The notes: a model not told the origin generated them from the sequence alone. DNA of 64,000 nt from Promethearchaeota archaeon (GCA_019894975.1 JAGXNO010000010.1:1-64000), one strand, 5' to 3'. Positions 1 through 9,662 are shown, counted from the stretch's first letter. Numbers and translations: made by a program.

Positions 1-2
1 AA

Positions 3-203
3 GAAATTGGGCCAGTTTTTCAACCAGATGTCATTCAGTTTGCTGATGCGTTACCTAAAACCAGAAGTGGAAAGATAATGCGTCGAATTCTAAAAGCAAT
101 TGCAGCCTTATCAGATGTAGGAAATGTCACTACTTTAGCAGATCCTTCAGTAGTAGATACTTTACTCGAAGATAGAAAAAAGATGGATGTTGAAATAGGT
201 TAA
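3..203 (+). CDS. C-terminal end of an acetyl/acyl-CoA synthetase (partial)
   Basis: The open frame enters from the left edge and ends at the TAA at 201-203, giving the last 66 residues. It contains [11 protein letters not shown], the C-terminal signature of AMP-forming acetyl-CoA/acyl-CoA synthetases, whose lysine (in SGK) is needed for adenylate formation and is the usual acetylation site. These enzymes activate a carboxylic acid with ATP and load it on CoA in the cytoplasm. The acyl specificity cannot be read from this fragment. A long T run follows the stop and probably ends the transcript. Confidence 0.85.
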   Translation, partial: EIGPVFQPDVIQFADALPKTRSGKIMRRILKAIAALSDVGNVTTLADPSVVDTLLEDRKKMDVEIG

Positions 204-210
204 AACCTTA

Positions 211-229
211 TTTTTTTTTTTTTTTTTTT
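211..229 (+). terminator. Poly-T terminator after the synthetase
   Basis: A run of 19 T residues starts eight bases after the stop codon. Archaeal RNA polymerases terminate at T-rich tracts without needing a hairpin, so this is a good candidate terminator for the synthetase gene. Confidence 0.7.
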
Positions 230-328
230 AGGATTTGAAAGATCTGAATGATTTTCTGATATTTGTCAGAAGAAAAATCAACTATTCTACTTTAAATTGA
301 AGTTGATTAGCAAAAATAGAGGAAAACG

Positions 329-337
329 CTTAAATAT
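329..337 (+). promoter_or_regulatory. TATA-like element, leaderless promoter
   Basis: The sequence CTTAAATAT is centred about 27 bases before the ATG at 361. That spacing puts the expected transcription start on or next to the start codon, and no Shine-Dalgarno sequence is present, so the downstream gene is probably read from a leaderless mRNA. Confidence 0.5.
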
Positions 338-360
338 CTGAAGATACCATATTTATAAAT

Positions 361-1740
361 ATGAAATTAAATACAAAACAATCTCTAATAATTTTCCTTT
401 CAATAGTTATACCTATTTCTTTGTTACTAACTTTTACAACAACCTGTAAAGCAGCAACAAATTCAGGTCTAATCTTTGCCTATAAAGAAACTGAAGGAAG
501 AACCTGGGGTGCTTGGGTTATGGATGATATTAATGGTGATGGCTGGCGGGAAATAGGTATATGTGGCGCTATTTATACGAAAGCCCTTGACGTAAATCCT
601 ACTCACGGTGGTCCGAAAGAGATTTGGGATCAGTGGGGATTACATCATGAAGTACTTTGGGGTTGTGATTCTGGGTTAGATGCAAATGGGGATGGTATTA
701 CGGAACAGTTAGTATTTGAAGCCGTTTGGAATAATCATTATCTACTTAATGGGGAGAATGGGGTTGCTTTAGATAGCCCCGATGAAGAAAATAGAAGAAA
801 TGGTTTTTATTGGCCTGTTATCGATTGTGGTTTCGGTTTAGACCACGATGTAAATGGTAATGGTGTTAATGATTATGTCATTACAGGTATAGATTATACC
901 CCAAGAGCTATTGTTCAGTGTATTGAAAGTATAAATGCCTCGTTGATTTGGGAATTTGAACTTTTGCAAGTTTCTAACGGGCTACGATCGATTAACATAA
1001 ATTCAACACAGCATATATTAATAATTTCAGGTTTTTTACAAGTATTAACAAATAAAGGGATTGAAATATGGAACAGATCTGGGGTTGGGTGGGGGCTCGA
1101 TATCATTCCAAACGGAGCCGGTTTTGGCTCAGATGCGATTATAACTACTACAGGCGCCGGGGTTACCTTGATAAATGCATCTGATAACACTATCATCTGG
1201 TCGAACATAATAAATTTGCACTCATTGCATTATGTGGGCGATATAAATAATGATGGATGGGGAGATTTTGGTGGTTTATACTATTCAGGAGATAAAGTTG
1301 GCGTTTGTTCAGGATTGGATGGGACATTAATCCGCAATCATACTGCTCAAAACCTTTTAAATTACATGCATGGAGTAATATTCTGCGGTGATGTGAATGC
1401 TGATGGATATGATGATTATGGAATTTTTGGGGATTTCTACCCCCATGAAGTATTTTCAGGAAATAATGGTTCTCAATTAATTTCGATCAGTGGACCACAT
1501 TTCCATGGCGCTGAAGAGATGTATATTGTTCCCGATATTAATGGTAACGGTACTCCTGATATAATGCTATTTGACGGGGGAATTGCTGCTGTTGAAGGAA
1601 GTTTCCAGGGGATGGTCAATTTAGATTTTGAAGAAGGAGGAGGAATTGAAATAGATGGACTTTCTGTTTCAATCATTATTTTTGTAGCAGTGGTGAGTAC
1701 AATCATAATTTCAAATAAAATCATTAAAACAAGGAGATAA
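361..1740 (+). CDS. Secreted, membrane-anchored protein with calcium-binding-like repeats
   Basis: 459 residues. An N-terminal signal peptide (about residues 8-31) is followed by an extracellular region with at least five Asp-rich motifs, such as DINGDGW, DVNGNGV, DINNDGW, DVNADGY and DINGNGT. These look like the Ca-binding loops of FG-GAP/VCBS or dockerin-type repeats, which build beta-propellers on cell surfaces. A hydrophobic segment near residues 433-452 and a basic tail (KIIKTRR) form a C-terminal membrane anchor. The protein probably sits outside the cell, attached to the membrane. The exact ligand or function is unknown. Start is ATG 361, supported by the signal peptide and the TATA-like element. 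Confidence 0.75.
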   Translation: MKLNTKQSLIIFLSIVIPISLLLTFTTTCKAATNSGLIFAYKETEGRTWGAWVMDDINGDGWREIGICGAIYTKALDVNPTHGGPKEIWDQWGLHHEVLWGCDSGLDANGDGITEQLVFEAVWNNHYLLNGENGVALDSPDEENRRNGFYWPVIDCGFGLDHDVNGNGVNDYVITGIDYTPRAIVQCIESINASLIWEFELLQVSNGLRSININSTQHILIISGFLQVLTNKGIEIWNRSGVGWGLDIIPNGAGFGSDAIITTTGAGVTLINASDNTIIWSNIINLHSLHYVGDINNDGWGDFGGLYYSGDKVGVCSGLDGTLIRNHTAQNLLNYMHGVIFCGDVNADGYDDYGIFGDFYPHEVFSGNNGSQLISISGPHFHGAEEMYIVPDINGNGTPDIMLFDGGIAAVEGSFQGMVNLDFEEGGGIEIDGLSVSIIIFVAVVSTIIISNKIIKTRR

Positions 1741-1769
1741 GAAGAAGGGATTTTATTACTTTTCAATTA

Positions 1770-2654
1770 CTACATTTTTAAAATCATTTCATATTGAGTC
1801 GTAAAAGATTTAAATCCAATTTTGGAAAACAGGTTCAATAACGCAGTATCCCTTTTATCAATATTAATAATGTTTAATTTCTCTATTTCTGGGACTTTTT
1901 CTATCAAATTTTTTATAAATTCAGTGCCAATATTCTGATTTCGATGATTTAGCTCCACTGCTATTTGAGTTATTCCCCCACTTGGTTCATAAACCATATA
2001 TCCAACCAATTTATCTTTTAAGAATGCACCGAGGTAATGAAAACTATTAGGAACTCTTTGAATTGATAAATCAGAATTCTGCCATGATGGTGAGTAATCC
2101 CAATATTTTTTTACCTTATTCCAGTTTAAATTAGTTATATCTCGAATATTATATCCCTTTGTCAAGTTACTTTCTTCCTTATCTTGAAATTTAGACTTAA
2201 CTTCTTTCACATCTGCTAGTAAACAATCAAATGCTCTTGTTATTTGAAAATCTCTTTTCTTATATAGGTTATAGGCCGCAATATTAGTTTGAATAACTTC
2301 AAGTAAGTACTGCTCTATATTTTCTGCTTTTAGTAAGGGTAAAAGATGAGTAAAAATTTGATTACCAAGACCTTTTTGCCGATAATTTGGAATAACCCCC
2401 GTACCACAATCGTAAGCTGTTAACTTTCCTTCCCAATTATCAACTGCATTTAATATAAATCCAACTAGATTTTCCCCATCGACTGCACCAAGAGATAAAT
2501 CGTACCTTACTCCTCTTCTAAGGTTAAGATATTTGAAAGAATCTATAGGAATTTCCATTGGTACTTCATAATCAGAAAATGCTTCATTATGGACATCTAA
2601 GATCTCTGATTCAGAAAATCTACTCAATTCGATAAACTTCATAATGGTTAACAC
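1770..2654 (-). CDS. Tandem GNAT N-acetyltransferase
   Basis: 294 residues with two GNAT folds. The N-terminal domain (about 1-150) has the acetyl-CoA pyrophosphate loop in VIPNYRQKGLG, followed by the usual NxxAxxLYxxxxF helix (NIAAYNLYKKRDF). The C-terminal domain (about 165-294) has a weaker version (ELNHRNQNIG) and the GF motif near its end. Double-GNAT proteins often keep one active and one structural domain. The substrate, a small amine or protein N-terminus, cannot be told. It may start at ATG 2654 or at the internal ATG four codons later. The next minus-strand gene lies 21 bases upstream, so the two could be co-transcribed. Confidence 0.85.
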   Translation of the reverse strand: MLTIMKFIELSRFSESEILDVHNEAFSDYEVPMEIPIDSFKYLNLRRGVRYDLSLGAVDGENLVGFILNAVDNWEGKLTAYDCGTGVIPNYRQKGLGNQIFTHLLPLLKAENIEQYLLEVIQTNIAAYNLYKKRDFQITRAFDCLLADVKEVKSKFQDKEESNLTKGYNIRDITNLNWNKVKKYWDYSPSWQNSDLSIQRVPNSFHYLGAFLKDKLVGYMVYEPSGGITQIAVELNHRNQNIGTEFIKNLIEKVPEIEKLNIINIDKRDTALLNLFSKIGFKSFTTQYEMILKM

Positions 2655-2675
2655 ATGAATTTTAAATTTGAATAA

Positions 2676-3128
2676 TTAGGAGATTAATAGTTTTTTTATA
2701 TGATTTTTCAAATCTAATTCTAATTTGGGGTTAGTAGGGTATCCTACTTTTATATTTCTAGATATTTCTTTGTTTAAAAATACTTCAAGTTCATTAATAT
2801 CTACTAATTTCTTCTCAAGTTTTTGAATTTCATCGCTACTTTTGATAACTTGAGACAAATACACATATTTTATAATGTTTGTAGCCTCCTCACGATTACT
2901 TGAGCCGATTACGAGGGTATTAGTATTCTCAAACAATACGCCTATATAGCTAAAAATATTGTTATTACCCCATTTCTCAATTTTATCTTTCAGAAAATCA
3001 AGAACACCAAGTATATCTAAAGGATCTTTATCCTTCTCAAGTTTAAAAAAGATTCCCGATTTTTCCTCATCTTCACATTTATCTATTAAATTTTTTATAT
3101 ATTCAAAAATTTGAGTTTCTGTTGACAT
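2676..3128 (-). CDS. Hypothetical protein, alpha/beta, 150 aa
   Basis: 150 residues, highly charged and without signal peptide or membrane segment. The middle (about 55-90) is a more hydrophobic alternating stretch (FSYIGVLFENTNTLVIGSS) flanked by helices, a pattern seen in small roadblock/longin/profilin-like folds of Asgard archaea, but no family motif is clear. It lies 21 bases upstream of the double GNAT gene and may share its transcript. I do not recognise the family. Confidence 0.55.
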   Translation of the reverse strand: MSTETQIFEYIKNLIDKCEDEEKSGIFFKLEKDKDPLDILGVLDFLKDKIEKWGNNNIFSYIGVLFENTNTLVIGSSNREEATNIIKYVYLSQVIKSSDEIQKLEKKLVDINELEVFLNKEISRNIKVGYPTNPKLELDLKNHIKKLLIS

Positions 3129-3283
3129 GGAATTGGTGTAAGGTTGTTAATTCATTATAATCTGGAATATAATTTAGGTTTTGTAATTTTTGAGATCAAT
3201 AAAAATAAATAAATCTATTTTTTTGTATATTTTTAAGGTGTTTCAGATTTTCATTCATTTGAATTAAAATCGTAAAAGTTTAG

Positions 3284-4963
3284 GTGAGAGTATTGAATCC
3301 TAATACTAAGCAAATTCTTAAAGAAATAGAATCAATGAATCCAGAAGAAGCAGTTAATTCACTCATGTCGATTTTAAGATCAGCAGAGTCCTGGGAAAGT
3401 AAAGTTAAAGTAGTGGAATTGTTATTAAAATTTCAGGATAATCATAAACTGTCTCTTCAGGAGTTTAAAACGGTATTTTTAGAAGATAGACACCCTCAAT
3501 TACGTTTAGCATTAATTGATTTAATAGCTAAATTTTATGTCAAGGATGGAATTTATTTTTTAAAAGACCAGTATAAGAACTGTAGTGATGGAACGGTTAG
3601 AAGAAATTTGATTGAAGTGGTTGGAAAGATAGATTTGAATGATTCAATCCCCTTCTTTATTGAAGCCCTAAGCGATACTAATATCGAATCTAAAAAATTA
3701 GCAGTTAACTTCTTAGGAAAAACAGGGAAAAAGGAAGCAATTGTACCCTTAATAGAGTTATTGCATTTTAGAAACGCAGAATTATATGATCTCTTGATAG
3801 ATGCTATTGTAAGATTAGGAAAAAAGGGAAATTTAGATACTATTTATGAGTATTCTAATACCGAAGACCCAAATATCAAAAGAGAAATACCTGTTGTGTT
3901 AGGAAAAATAGGGGACAAGCAAAGTGAGGATCTTCTAATTTTAAATTTAAAGGATACGAATCCCTCAGTAAGAAAGAATTCAGTCAAAGCCTTGGAAAAA
4001 ATCATAGAATTGAAGAATATTAAACATATTCTGGATCTTCTTGACGATCCCGAAAAAGACGTAAGAAAGGAGGTTATACGTGTTTTAGGAAATGTGGGGA
4101 GTAAACGAGCAGTAAAACCACTATTAGACATTTTAAAAGAAAAAGATATTAGATTCAGAAATCTTACTCGAAATGCTTTATATAAAATTTTATCAAAATC
4201 AAAAACTTATGACCTCCTTTACGAAGTTCTCAAGGGGAGAAATCTTTATGCCAGAAAAGAGGTTATAAAATTAGTGGGGATGCTAAAAGATTATGAAGCG
4301 ATTGATCTTCTTATTAAAACTTTTAATAGTAAAGTAGCTAGCATAAGAAGTTCTGCTTATAAAGCTATTCTTGAGATTTTAGATAGAAAACCTGACGATT
4401 TAATTATTTCAGGTTTAGAACATAATTCTTGGCAAGTTCGTATGTATTGTGTTAGAATTTTAGGGGAAATCGGAGATTCAAATACAATAGATGCAATTTT
4501 TAATTTACTTGAGGATGACAACGGAAGTGTTAGAAAAGCAGCTATTAGTAGTTTAGTCAATTTTGAGTCTGATAAGCTAATTAACGTAGCTAATCAAGCA
4601 ATTAAAAGTACAAATTGGAAGCATAGAAGAACGGGAGTAAAACTAATCATAAATATAGGTGGTAATGATTCAGTGAAATCTCTTATTTCCTGTCTTAACG
4701 ACGATGATATATATATTAAAAGTTGGGCTGCTATGGCTCTTGGAAAACTTAAAAATATTGAATCAATTGATCCCTTTATATCATTATTAAAAGAGACTGA
4801 TGATAAAATTCGGCTTTCAGCAGTCAAAGCATTAGGTGAAATAGGCAATAAAGAAGCAATAAATCCTCTTATCGAAATATTAGGAGATGATAATTGGGAT
4901 GTTAGGAAAGAAATTGAAATTGCCCTAAACAAAATTAATCCTGATTGGATGAAGAGTTTATAG
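3284..4963 (+). CDS. HEAT-repeat (PBS-lyase HEAT-like) protein
   Basis: 559 residues made almost entirely of about 31-residue helical repeats with the PBS-lyase HEAT signature: D(D/N)xxxVRKxAxxALGxIGxxxAIxPLIxxL. Clear examples lie near residues 165, 265, 410, 480 and 515-550. Such solenoids are protein-protein scaffolds and no catalytic domain is attached. The start is GTG 3284; a TTG three codons on is an alternative. It converges with a roadblock/LC7 gene only 11 bases away, which hints at a shared signalling or trafficking setting, though this is inference from position only. Confidence 0.85.
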   Translation: MRVLNPNTKQILKEIESMNPEEAVNSLMSILRSAESWESKVKVVELLLKFQDNHKLSLQEFKTVFLEDRHPQLRLALIDLIAKFYVKDGIYFLKDQYKNCSDGTVRRNLIEVVGKIDLNDSIPFFIEALSDTNIESKKLAVNFLGKTGKKEAIVPLIELLHFRNAELYDLLIDAIVRLGKKGNLDTIYEYSNTEDPNIKREIPVVLGKIGDKQSEDLLILNLKDTNPSVRKNSVKALEKIIELKNIKHILDLLDDPEKDVRKEVIRVLGNVGSKRAVKPLLDILKEKDIRFRNLTRNALYKILSKSKTYDLLYEVLKGRNLYARKEVIKLVGMLKDYEAIDLLIKTFNSKVASIRSSAYKAILEILDRKPDDLIISGLEHNSWQVRMYCVRILGEIGDSNTIDAIFNLLEDDNGSVRKAAISSLVNFESDKLINVANQAIKSTNWKHRRTGVKLIINIGGNDSVKSLISCLNDDDIYIKSWAAMALGKLKNIESIDPFISLLKETDDKIRLSAVKALGEIGNKEAINPLIEILGDDNWDVRKEIEIALNKINPDWMKSL

Positions 4964-4974
4964 TCTAAAGCCCC

Positions 4975-5364
4975 TTAGAGAAGTGTTGATTTTATTTTCT
5001 GAATATATTCTTCTAAATTTTCTACAATAAGCCTAGAATTTGATTGCGCATTCAATATACATATCAAGAATGAATTTTTATTTACTTTAACAATAAATAT
5101 CGTTTCTTCATTTAATTCGGCAATAATTTTATTAACCTGCTGGTTTCCCATTGTTTCACTAAGTTCAGTAGCCCCCACTAACACAGAAGCACACATCGAT
5201 ACAAGTTCTTTACTATCAATGAAATTTTCAACATTTTCATCGATAAGTTCTCCGTCGCGTTTTGCTAAGAATACTCCTGTAAAATTACCTTGACTCCTTA
5301 AATCACTTAAAATATGAGCTAATTCCATTTTTTCTTCGGAATCTCCTTTTTTCAACTCTTTCAT
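4975..5364 (-). CDS. Roadblock/LC7 domain protein
   Basis: 129 residues. After a charged N-terminus the chain follows the roadblock/LC7 pattern: a first helix (ELAHILSDL), the strand GVFLAKRDGELI, the long helix around residues 55-80 (SMCASVLVGATELSETMG), then two strands ending in FLICILN and a final helix. Roadblock proteins dimerise and act as regulators or platforms for small GTPases (MglB, Ragulator). A second roadblock gene is at 11133 and a small GTPase at 8211, so all three could belong to one system. It converges with the HEAT-repeat gene. Confidence 0.8.
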   Translation of the reverse strand: MKELKKGDSEEKMELAHILSDLRSQGNFTGVFLAKRDGELIDENVENFIDSKELVSMCASVLVGATELSETMGNQQVNKIIAELNEETIFIVKVNKNSFLICILNAQSNSRLIVENLEEYIQKIKSTLL

Positions 5365-5430
5365 TATTCTATTTGCTAAAATTTAGGATAATTAAATTAA
5401 TTAATTACCTAATTTAACTATTGAATATAT

Positions 5431-6837
5431 ATGGAATCAATAAACAAAGTTGAAAGCAACTTAATTAGGAGTATTCATCCGTTTATTGAAAAAGAACTAA
5501 GACCTTTCTTAAAAATTCCTAGCTATACTCGAAATAAACAAGGTATTAAAGAAGCTAAAGAATTCATCATATCATATATCAACGATTTTGCAGATGAAAT
5601 TTCAGAATATCAAGGAATAACTAATCCTTTAATTCTCGCTAACGTTGAAGGTAAAGCAAAAGATAAACTGTTAATATATATGATGTATGATACCCAACCA
5701 ATCAATAATGAAATTGAATGGATATCTAATCCATTTGGAGCAGAAATCCATACACTTGAATCACCTCTAGACATGTTAGGGGAGTGTATAATCGCAAGAG
5801 GGGCATATAATTCAAAGACACCCCTAATTAGTTTTTTAAATGTAGTAAGAGAATTTAAAAGAAGTAACGAGTTACCTATATCTTTACTGTTATTATTTGA
5901 TGGTGAGGAGGAAATTGGCTCACCTACTTTATTTAAATTCATCGAGGAGAAAAAAGAACTATTTAAAGACAGTACTGATGCATATTATCCTTCAACAAAA
6001 CAAGATTTAACCGGAAAATCAATTATTAAACTAGGATATAAGGGAATATTATCATTAACTATAACTGTTTCAACAAAAAATAAAGAACCACATTCTGCGT
6101 ATAGTGCGATGATACCAAATCCTGCTACAGATTTAATTTCTCTACTGGGTTCAATATATTCTAATGGTGAATTTCAAATTGAAACATTAAAGAAACCTTA
6201 TGAGATGACTAAAGAAGAAATATTGGTTCTTAATGAACTGATAAAGAAATTAGATCTTCAAAATATAAAAAAAAAAGTAGGAATTCAACAAACTCGTGAG
6301 AATGATCCAAAATCAGACTTCATTAACTACTTGTTTAATCCTACATTCAATATTTCTACTTTAAAATCTGGATTTTTAGAAGAAGGATCGAAAAATTATG
6401 TACCCAATAAAGCAATATGTAATCTAGATATTAGATTTGCCCACACTGCTTCTGCAAACAAGGTCTTCGAGGAAATTAAAGAAAAGATTGATGAATTCAC
6501 CAAATCATCTAATTCTAATATTGAATTAGTTAAACATATAGGGTATGAGAGTTCAAGAGTCTCAAAAGACTCCATTTTAGTAGAAAGTCTTATTAAAAGT
6601 GCTAATAAGTTAGAAGTTGAAACGGAAATATGGCCAATAAGTGCGGCTGCTGCTCCTCTCAGTAAAATTCAAGAAGGTTTAGGATTAAATTTCATTACGG
6701 GAGGATTAGGGATAGGAGGTTCAGCTCATTCTGCAAATGAATTTATACAATGTAGTTCCATTATCAATTCAAGGTTATCTTATTTTTATTTTTTACAAAA
6801 CTATTCCCAGTTAAACAAAGAAAGGGCTAAGGATTAA
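5431..6837 (+). CDS. M20-family metallohydrolase-like protein with altered metal ligands
   Basis: 468 residues with the ArgE/DapE/carboxypeptidase G2 (M20) fold: a catalytic domain interrupted by a dimerisation domain around residues 215-340. The EE pair (GEEEIGS, 159-164), the lid-domain His (EPHSAYS) and the last metal-site motif (GGSAHSANEF) are present. The first site reads MMYDTQP (84-90), with Met85 in place of the normal His of GHxD, and the bridging Asp region reads ARGAYNSK with Asn127 in place of Asp. Metal binding may therefore differ. The substrate is unknown; an amide or peptide is likely. It overlaps the convergent DUF362 gene by four bases. Confidence 0.8.
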   Translation: MESINKVESNLIRSIHPFIEKELRPFLKIPSYTRNKQGIKEAKEFIISYINDFADEISEYQGITNPLILANVEGKAKDKLLIYMMYDTQPINNEIEWISNPFGAEIHTLESPLDMLGECIIARGAYNSKTPLISFLNVVREFKRSNELPISLLLLFDGEEEIGSPTLFKFIEEKKELFKDSTDAYYPSTKQDLTGKSIIKLGYKGILSLTITVSTKNKEPHSAYSAMIPNPATDLISLLGSIYSNGEFQIETLKKPYEMTKEEILVLNELIKKLDLQNIKKKVGIQQTRENDPKSDFINYLFNPTFNISTLKSGFLEEGSKNYVPNKAICNLDIRFAHTASANKVFEEIKEKIDEFTKSSNSNIELVKHIGYESSRVSKDSILVESLIKSANKLEVETEIWPISAAAAPLSKIQEGLGLNFITGGLGIGGSAHSANEFIQCSSIINSRLSYFYFLQNYSQLNKERAKD

Positions 6838-7988
6838 TCAAATAATCCTGCTATACCTCTAGACTTCGGTTTAATCGCATTTTCCGAGCACAGTTCAGCA
6901 CAACAAAAGCAAGAAATACATTTTTTTCTCAAGAATATTGGATAACTATTTGGTTCAAACTCGATTGCTTCAGAAGCACAATTTTGAGCGCATTCACCAC
7001 ATTGTATGCATCTAGACTTTATTAATTCAGGAATTTTCTTAATAATTTTATATCCTATATGCCCTGACATATAAGCAATAAAACTTGTAAAACGATTTCC
7101 TGGAACCTTAAATTTAGGTGTTTGTTTTTTAGCTTCCTCAAGAGACATTCCTACAATTTCAATATCTTCTAAATTTCCAACCCCAAAATTGCGCTCTATA
7201 GCATTTCGAACATGAGGAACATTTTTAACTTTTAATTTTCCAATCTCACAAGCTATTAAATCTAATGCAACCTCATCAGTTCCAGCAAGAATTAGGTCCC
7301 ATTTTTTCATAGATCCTCCACCTGGTCCCATTCTGCCTTGCATAATTTCTTGAAGATCATAGACTATCAACCTATTTGGTTTATTTTTTACTATCCATGA
7401 AAAGTTATCAGCCAGAACTTCCCCAAATTGTTCAGTTGATTTCCCATATAAATGATAATGAGCCTTTAAACCTCCAGGAATTATTCCCCAATAGTTCTTT
7501 ATGGCACCAGTCATCGTTGCTTCAAGGTGCGATTTCAATCTTGGAAGATTTATCAAAATTTCACAATCTTTAACCGGTTTTGCAATGTGAATTTCTTTTA
7601 GTCTCAGAGCATCATCAATGGTTTCAATTAAGGGTGTCCCACTTTCAAAATCCACAAAATGTATACCATATGATTCACAAATTTCATAGATTCCAATTTC
7701 TTTAGCTACATCAGAACCAACCTTTTGAGACTGCCCTGGAGAGTCTCCTAAGTAAACGTTATTCATATTAACTCCAATATTTTTAAGATAAGATAATACT
7801 CCCTCAACAAATTCAGGTTGAGTGCAAGCATCTCTTTTGGTTGTTAATAAGTTTGGTTTTAAAAGAATGTTTTTTGATTCTGTAAAACTAAATTGAAAAC
7901 TTTTATCGATTAATTTGATAGCTCCTACTGAAGCTTCTGGAATACCATTATAATCATTTACGTTTATAATACTGATCTTGGTTGTCAT
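6834..7988 (-). CDS. DUF362 domain protein with two 4Fe-4S clusters
   Basis: 384 residues. Residues 1-290 match the DUF362 family (KPNLLTT near 45, DSPGQ near 83, PRLKSH near 150, TGAIKNYWG), an uncharacterised group often fused to ferredoxins. The C-terminus holds two four-cysteine motifs, CIQCGECAQNC and CISCFCCAELC, which would bind two 4Fe-4S clusters as in bacterial-type ferredoxins. Probably a cytoplasmic redox or metallocofactor-linked protein; the reaction is not known. No membrane segment is seen. Convergent overlap of four bases with the M20-like gene. Confidence 0.9.
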   Translation of the reverse strand: MTTKISIINVNDYNGIPEASVGAIKLIDKSFQFSFTESKNILLKPNLLTTKRDACTQPEFVEGVLSYLKNIGVNMNNVYLGDSPGQSQKVGSDVAKEIGIYEICESYGIHFVDFESGTPLIETIDDALRLKEIHIAKPVKDCEILINLPRLKSHLEATMTGAIKNYWGIIPGGLKAHYHLYGKSTEQFGEVLADNFSWIVKNKPNRLIVYDLQEIMQGRMGPGGGSMKKWDLILAGTDEVALDLIACEIGKLKVKNVPHVRNAIERNFGVGNLEDIEIVGMSLEEAKKQTPKFKVPGNRFTSFIAYMSGHIGYKIIKKIPELIKSRCIQCGECAQNCASEAIEFEPNSYPIFLRKKCISCFCCAELCSENAIKPKSRGIAGLFD

Positions 7989-8210
7989 TTTTAATCAAAT
8001 TTGAGAATTTACCAAGAAATAAATAGATAATCCAATATCATCATAATTTTGCCAGACAATACGAAAATAATTTAACATTTGTGTTTCTTTTTATCAAAAA
8101 CAATGATTTTTAAAAATTAAATCTATTATATTATAAAAAAATACTTAGTATCATATTTAACTGCAATATCTTTTTTTTAACAGATATTAGGAAATTAACG
8201 AGGAACTAAC

Positions 8211-8750
8211 TTGCAAGACGCTATGTTTAAGGTTTGTCTGTTTGGAGACGGTGGGGTTGGAAAAACCACTTTAATAAGTCGTTATCTTACGGATGTATTT
8301 AAAGGGGGTTCAGAAATTACTATCGGTGTGGATTTCCACATTAAAAAGATGGAAATTCAAGAAAAGCGAATTAGTTTACAAATTTGGGATTTTGCTGGTG
8401 AAGAACGATTTAGATTCCTATTACCCAGTTATGTATTAGGTGCTTCTGGGGGGATCTTTATGTTTGATATAACGAGGTACTCAAGCCTTCGAAATTTTCA
8501 AGACTGGTTGAATATCGTGAGACAAGGATATAAGGGGCCACTTGAACAAATACCTATTCTTATGGTTGGGAGTAAATTAGATCTCGAATACAAAAGAGCC
8601 GTTTCAAGAGATGAAGCATTTGAATTGGCTAAAAAAAATAATTTGTTTGGGTATATAGAGTGTTCCTCTAAAGATGGCCAAAATGTACAAGAGGTATTTC
8701 TCGAAATAGCGCGTATAATGATGAAAAAAGCTAAAATTATTACAACTTAA
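8211..8750 (+). CDS. Rab/Ras-like small GTPase
   Basis: 179 residues, full length. G1 is GDGGVGKT (12-19), switch I contains TIGVDF (37-42) as in Rab proteins, G3 is WDFAGEERF (59-67), G4 is SKLD (121-124) in place of NKxD, and G5 is ECSSK (150-154). The catalytic glutamine after DxAG is Glu64 here. There is no C-terminal cysteine, so no prenyl anchor. The TTG at 8211 has GAGGA six bases upstream, which supports it over the ATG at 8223. Eukaryote-like GTPases of this kind are abundant in Asgard archaea. Two roadblock genes lie within 4 kb, as expected for a GTPase-regulator system. Confidence 0.95.
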   Translation: MQDAMFKVCLFGDGGVGKTTLISRYLTDVFKGGSEITIGVDFHIKKMEIQEKRISLQIWDFAGEERFRFLLPSYVLGASGGIFMFDITRYSSLRNFQDWLNIVRQGYKGPLEQIPILMVGSKLDLEYKRAVSRDEAFELAKKNNLFGYIECSSKDGQNVQEVFLEIARIMMKKAKIITT

Positions 8751-8775
8751 ACCATTCAGAAGTATGAAATACCCT

Positions 8776-9630
8776 CTAACCTTGAAAATTTTTAAAAATT
8801 TCCGTTAAATTATTAATAATTAAATCGGGAAGTAAATTTGTATTGGGACTTTTTGAATTATTTACTTCATTTTTTAAACTTTCAATCATTTCCCTTGTGG
8901 TAACTCCAGTTAAAACCGCTAGAGTGGTAATATTAGCACGGTTTCCCGCTAATATGTCTGTATTTAATCTATCTCCAAAAATACATACCTTTTCTGGAGG
9001 GGTATTTGTATCTCTTAAGATTAATTCAATACCAAAAGGTTCAGGCTTACCAAAGATTCTGATTGGTTCATTATCAATACATATAGCTAAGGCATTTACC
9101 ATTGATCCTGCTCCGGGTTTGAGGCCATTAGCAACGGGTAAAGTAGCATCTGCATTGGTGGCATAAAATTTAGCCTTTCCCTCCAATATACATCTTTGAG
9201 CAATTGCTAATTTATTATAATTAAATTCTCTATCAAGACCAACGACTACAAAATCAATAGTAGTGTAATTAGCAGGATGTGATATAATTTTATGCCCTAA
9301 AGCAGTTAGCTCTTGCTTTAATCCAGTTTCTCCAATAACATAAATATTAGCTTCTTTTTTAATCCGCGTAATTTCTGAAGAGGCTATTGAAGCGCTAGTA
9401 TAAAAATCGGTAATTTTACTTTTAATATTAAAATCTTTCAATCTCTCAACATAAGTTTCCCTTGTTGCTGTCGAATTGTTAGAATTAAATACTACTTTAA
9501 TAGACAATTTTTTAAGCTCATTTATAACCTTATCTGCATTAGGGACTAGAGAATTGCCGCGATAAACGACTCCATCAAGATCAAATATAGCAAGTTGAAT
9601 GTTTTTCAACTCATCTATTAACTCAGCCAT
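8776..9630 (-). CDS. HAD-superfamily phosphatase, NagD/PGP type
   Basis: 284 residues of HAD subfamily IIA. The nucleophile motif is FDLDGVVYRG (17-26), motif II is SNNST, and motif IV is GDRLNTDI near residue 220, with Lys in GKPEPFG between them. Relatives dephosphorylate nucleotides, phosphoglycolate, 4-nitrophenyl phosphate or glycerol phosphates in the cytoplasm. Substrate not determinable here. The next gene upstream on the same strand, 32 bases away, is a dolichol/phytol kinase-like membrane protein, so the pair may handle a lipid phosphate, which is inference from order only. Confidence 0.9.
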   Translation of the reverse strand: MAELIDELKNIQLAIFDLDGVVYRGNSLVPNADKVINELKKLSIKVVFNSNNSTATRETYVERLKDFNIKSKITDFYTSASIASSEITRIKKEANIYVIGETGLKQELTALGHKIISHPANYTTIDFVVVGLDREFNYNKLAIAQRCILEGKAKFYATNADATLPVANGLKPGAGSMVNALAICIDNEPIRIFGKPEPFGIELILRDTNTPPEKVCIFGDRLNTDILAGNRANITTLAVLTGVTTREMIESLKNEVNNSKSPNTNLLPDLIINNLTEIFKNFQG

Positions 9631-9662
9631 AATTCATATCTGTTATCAAATTTATTTTAGTA

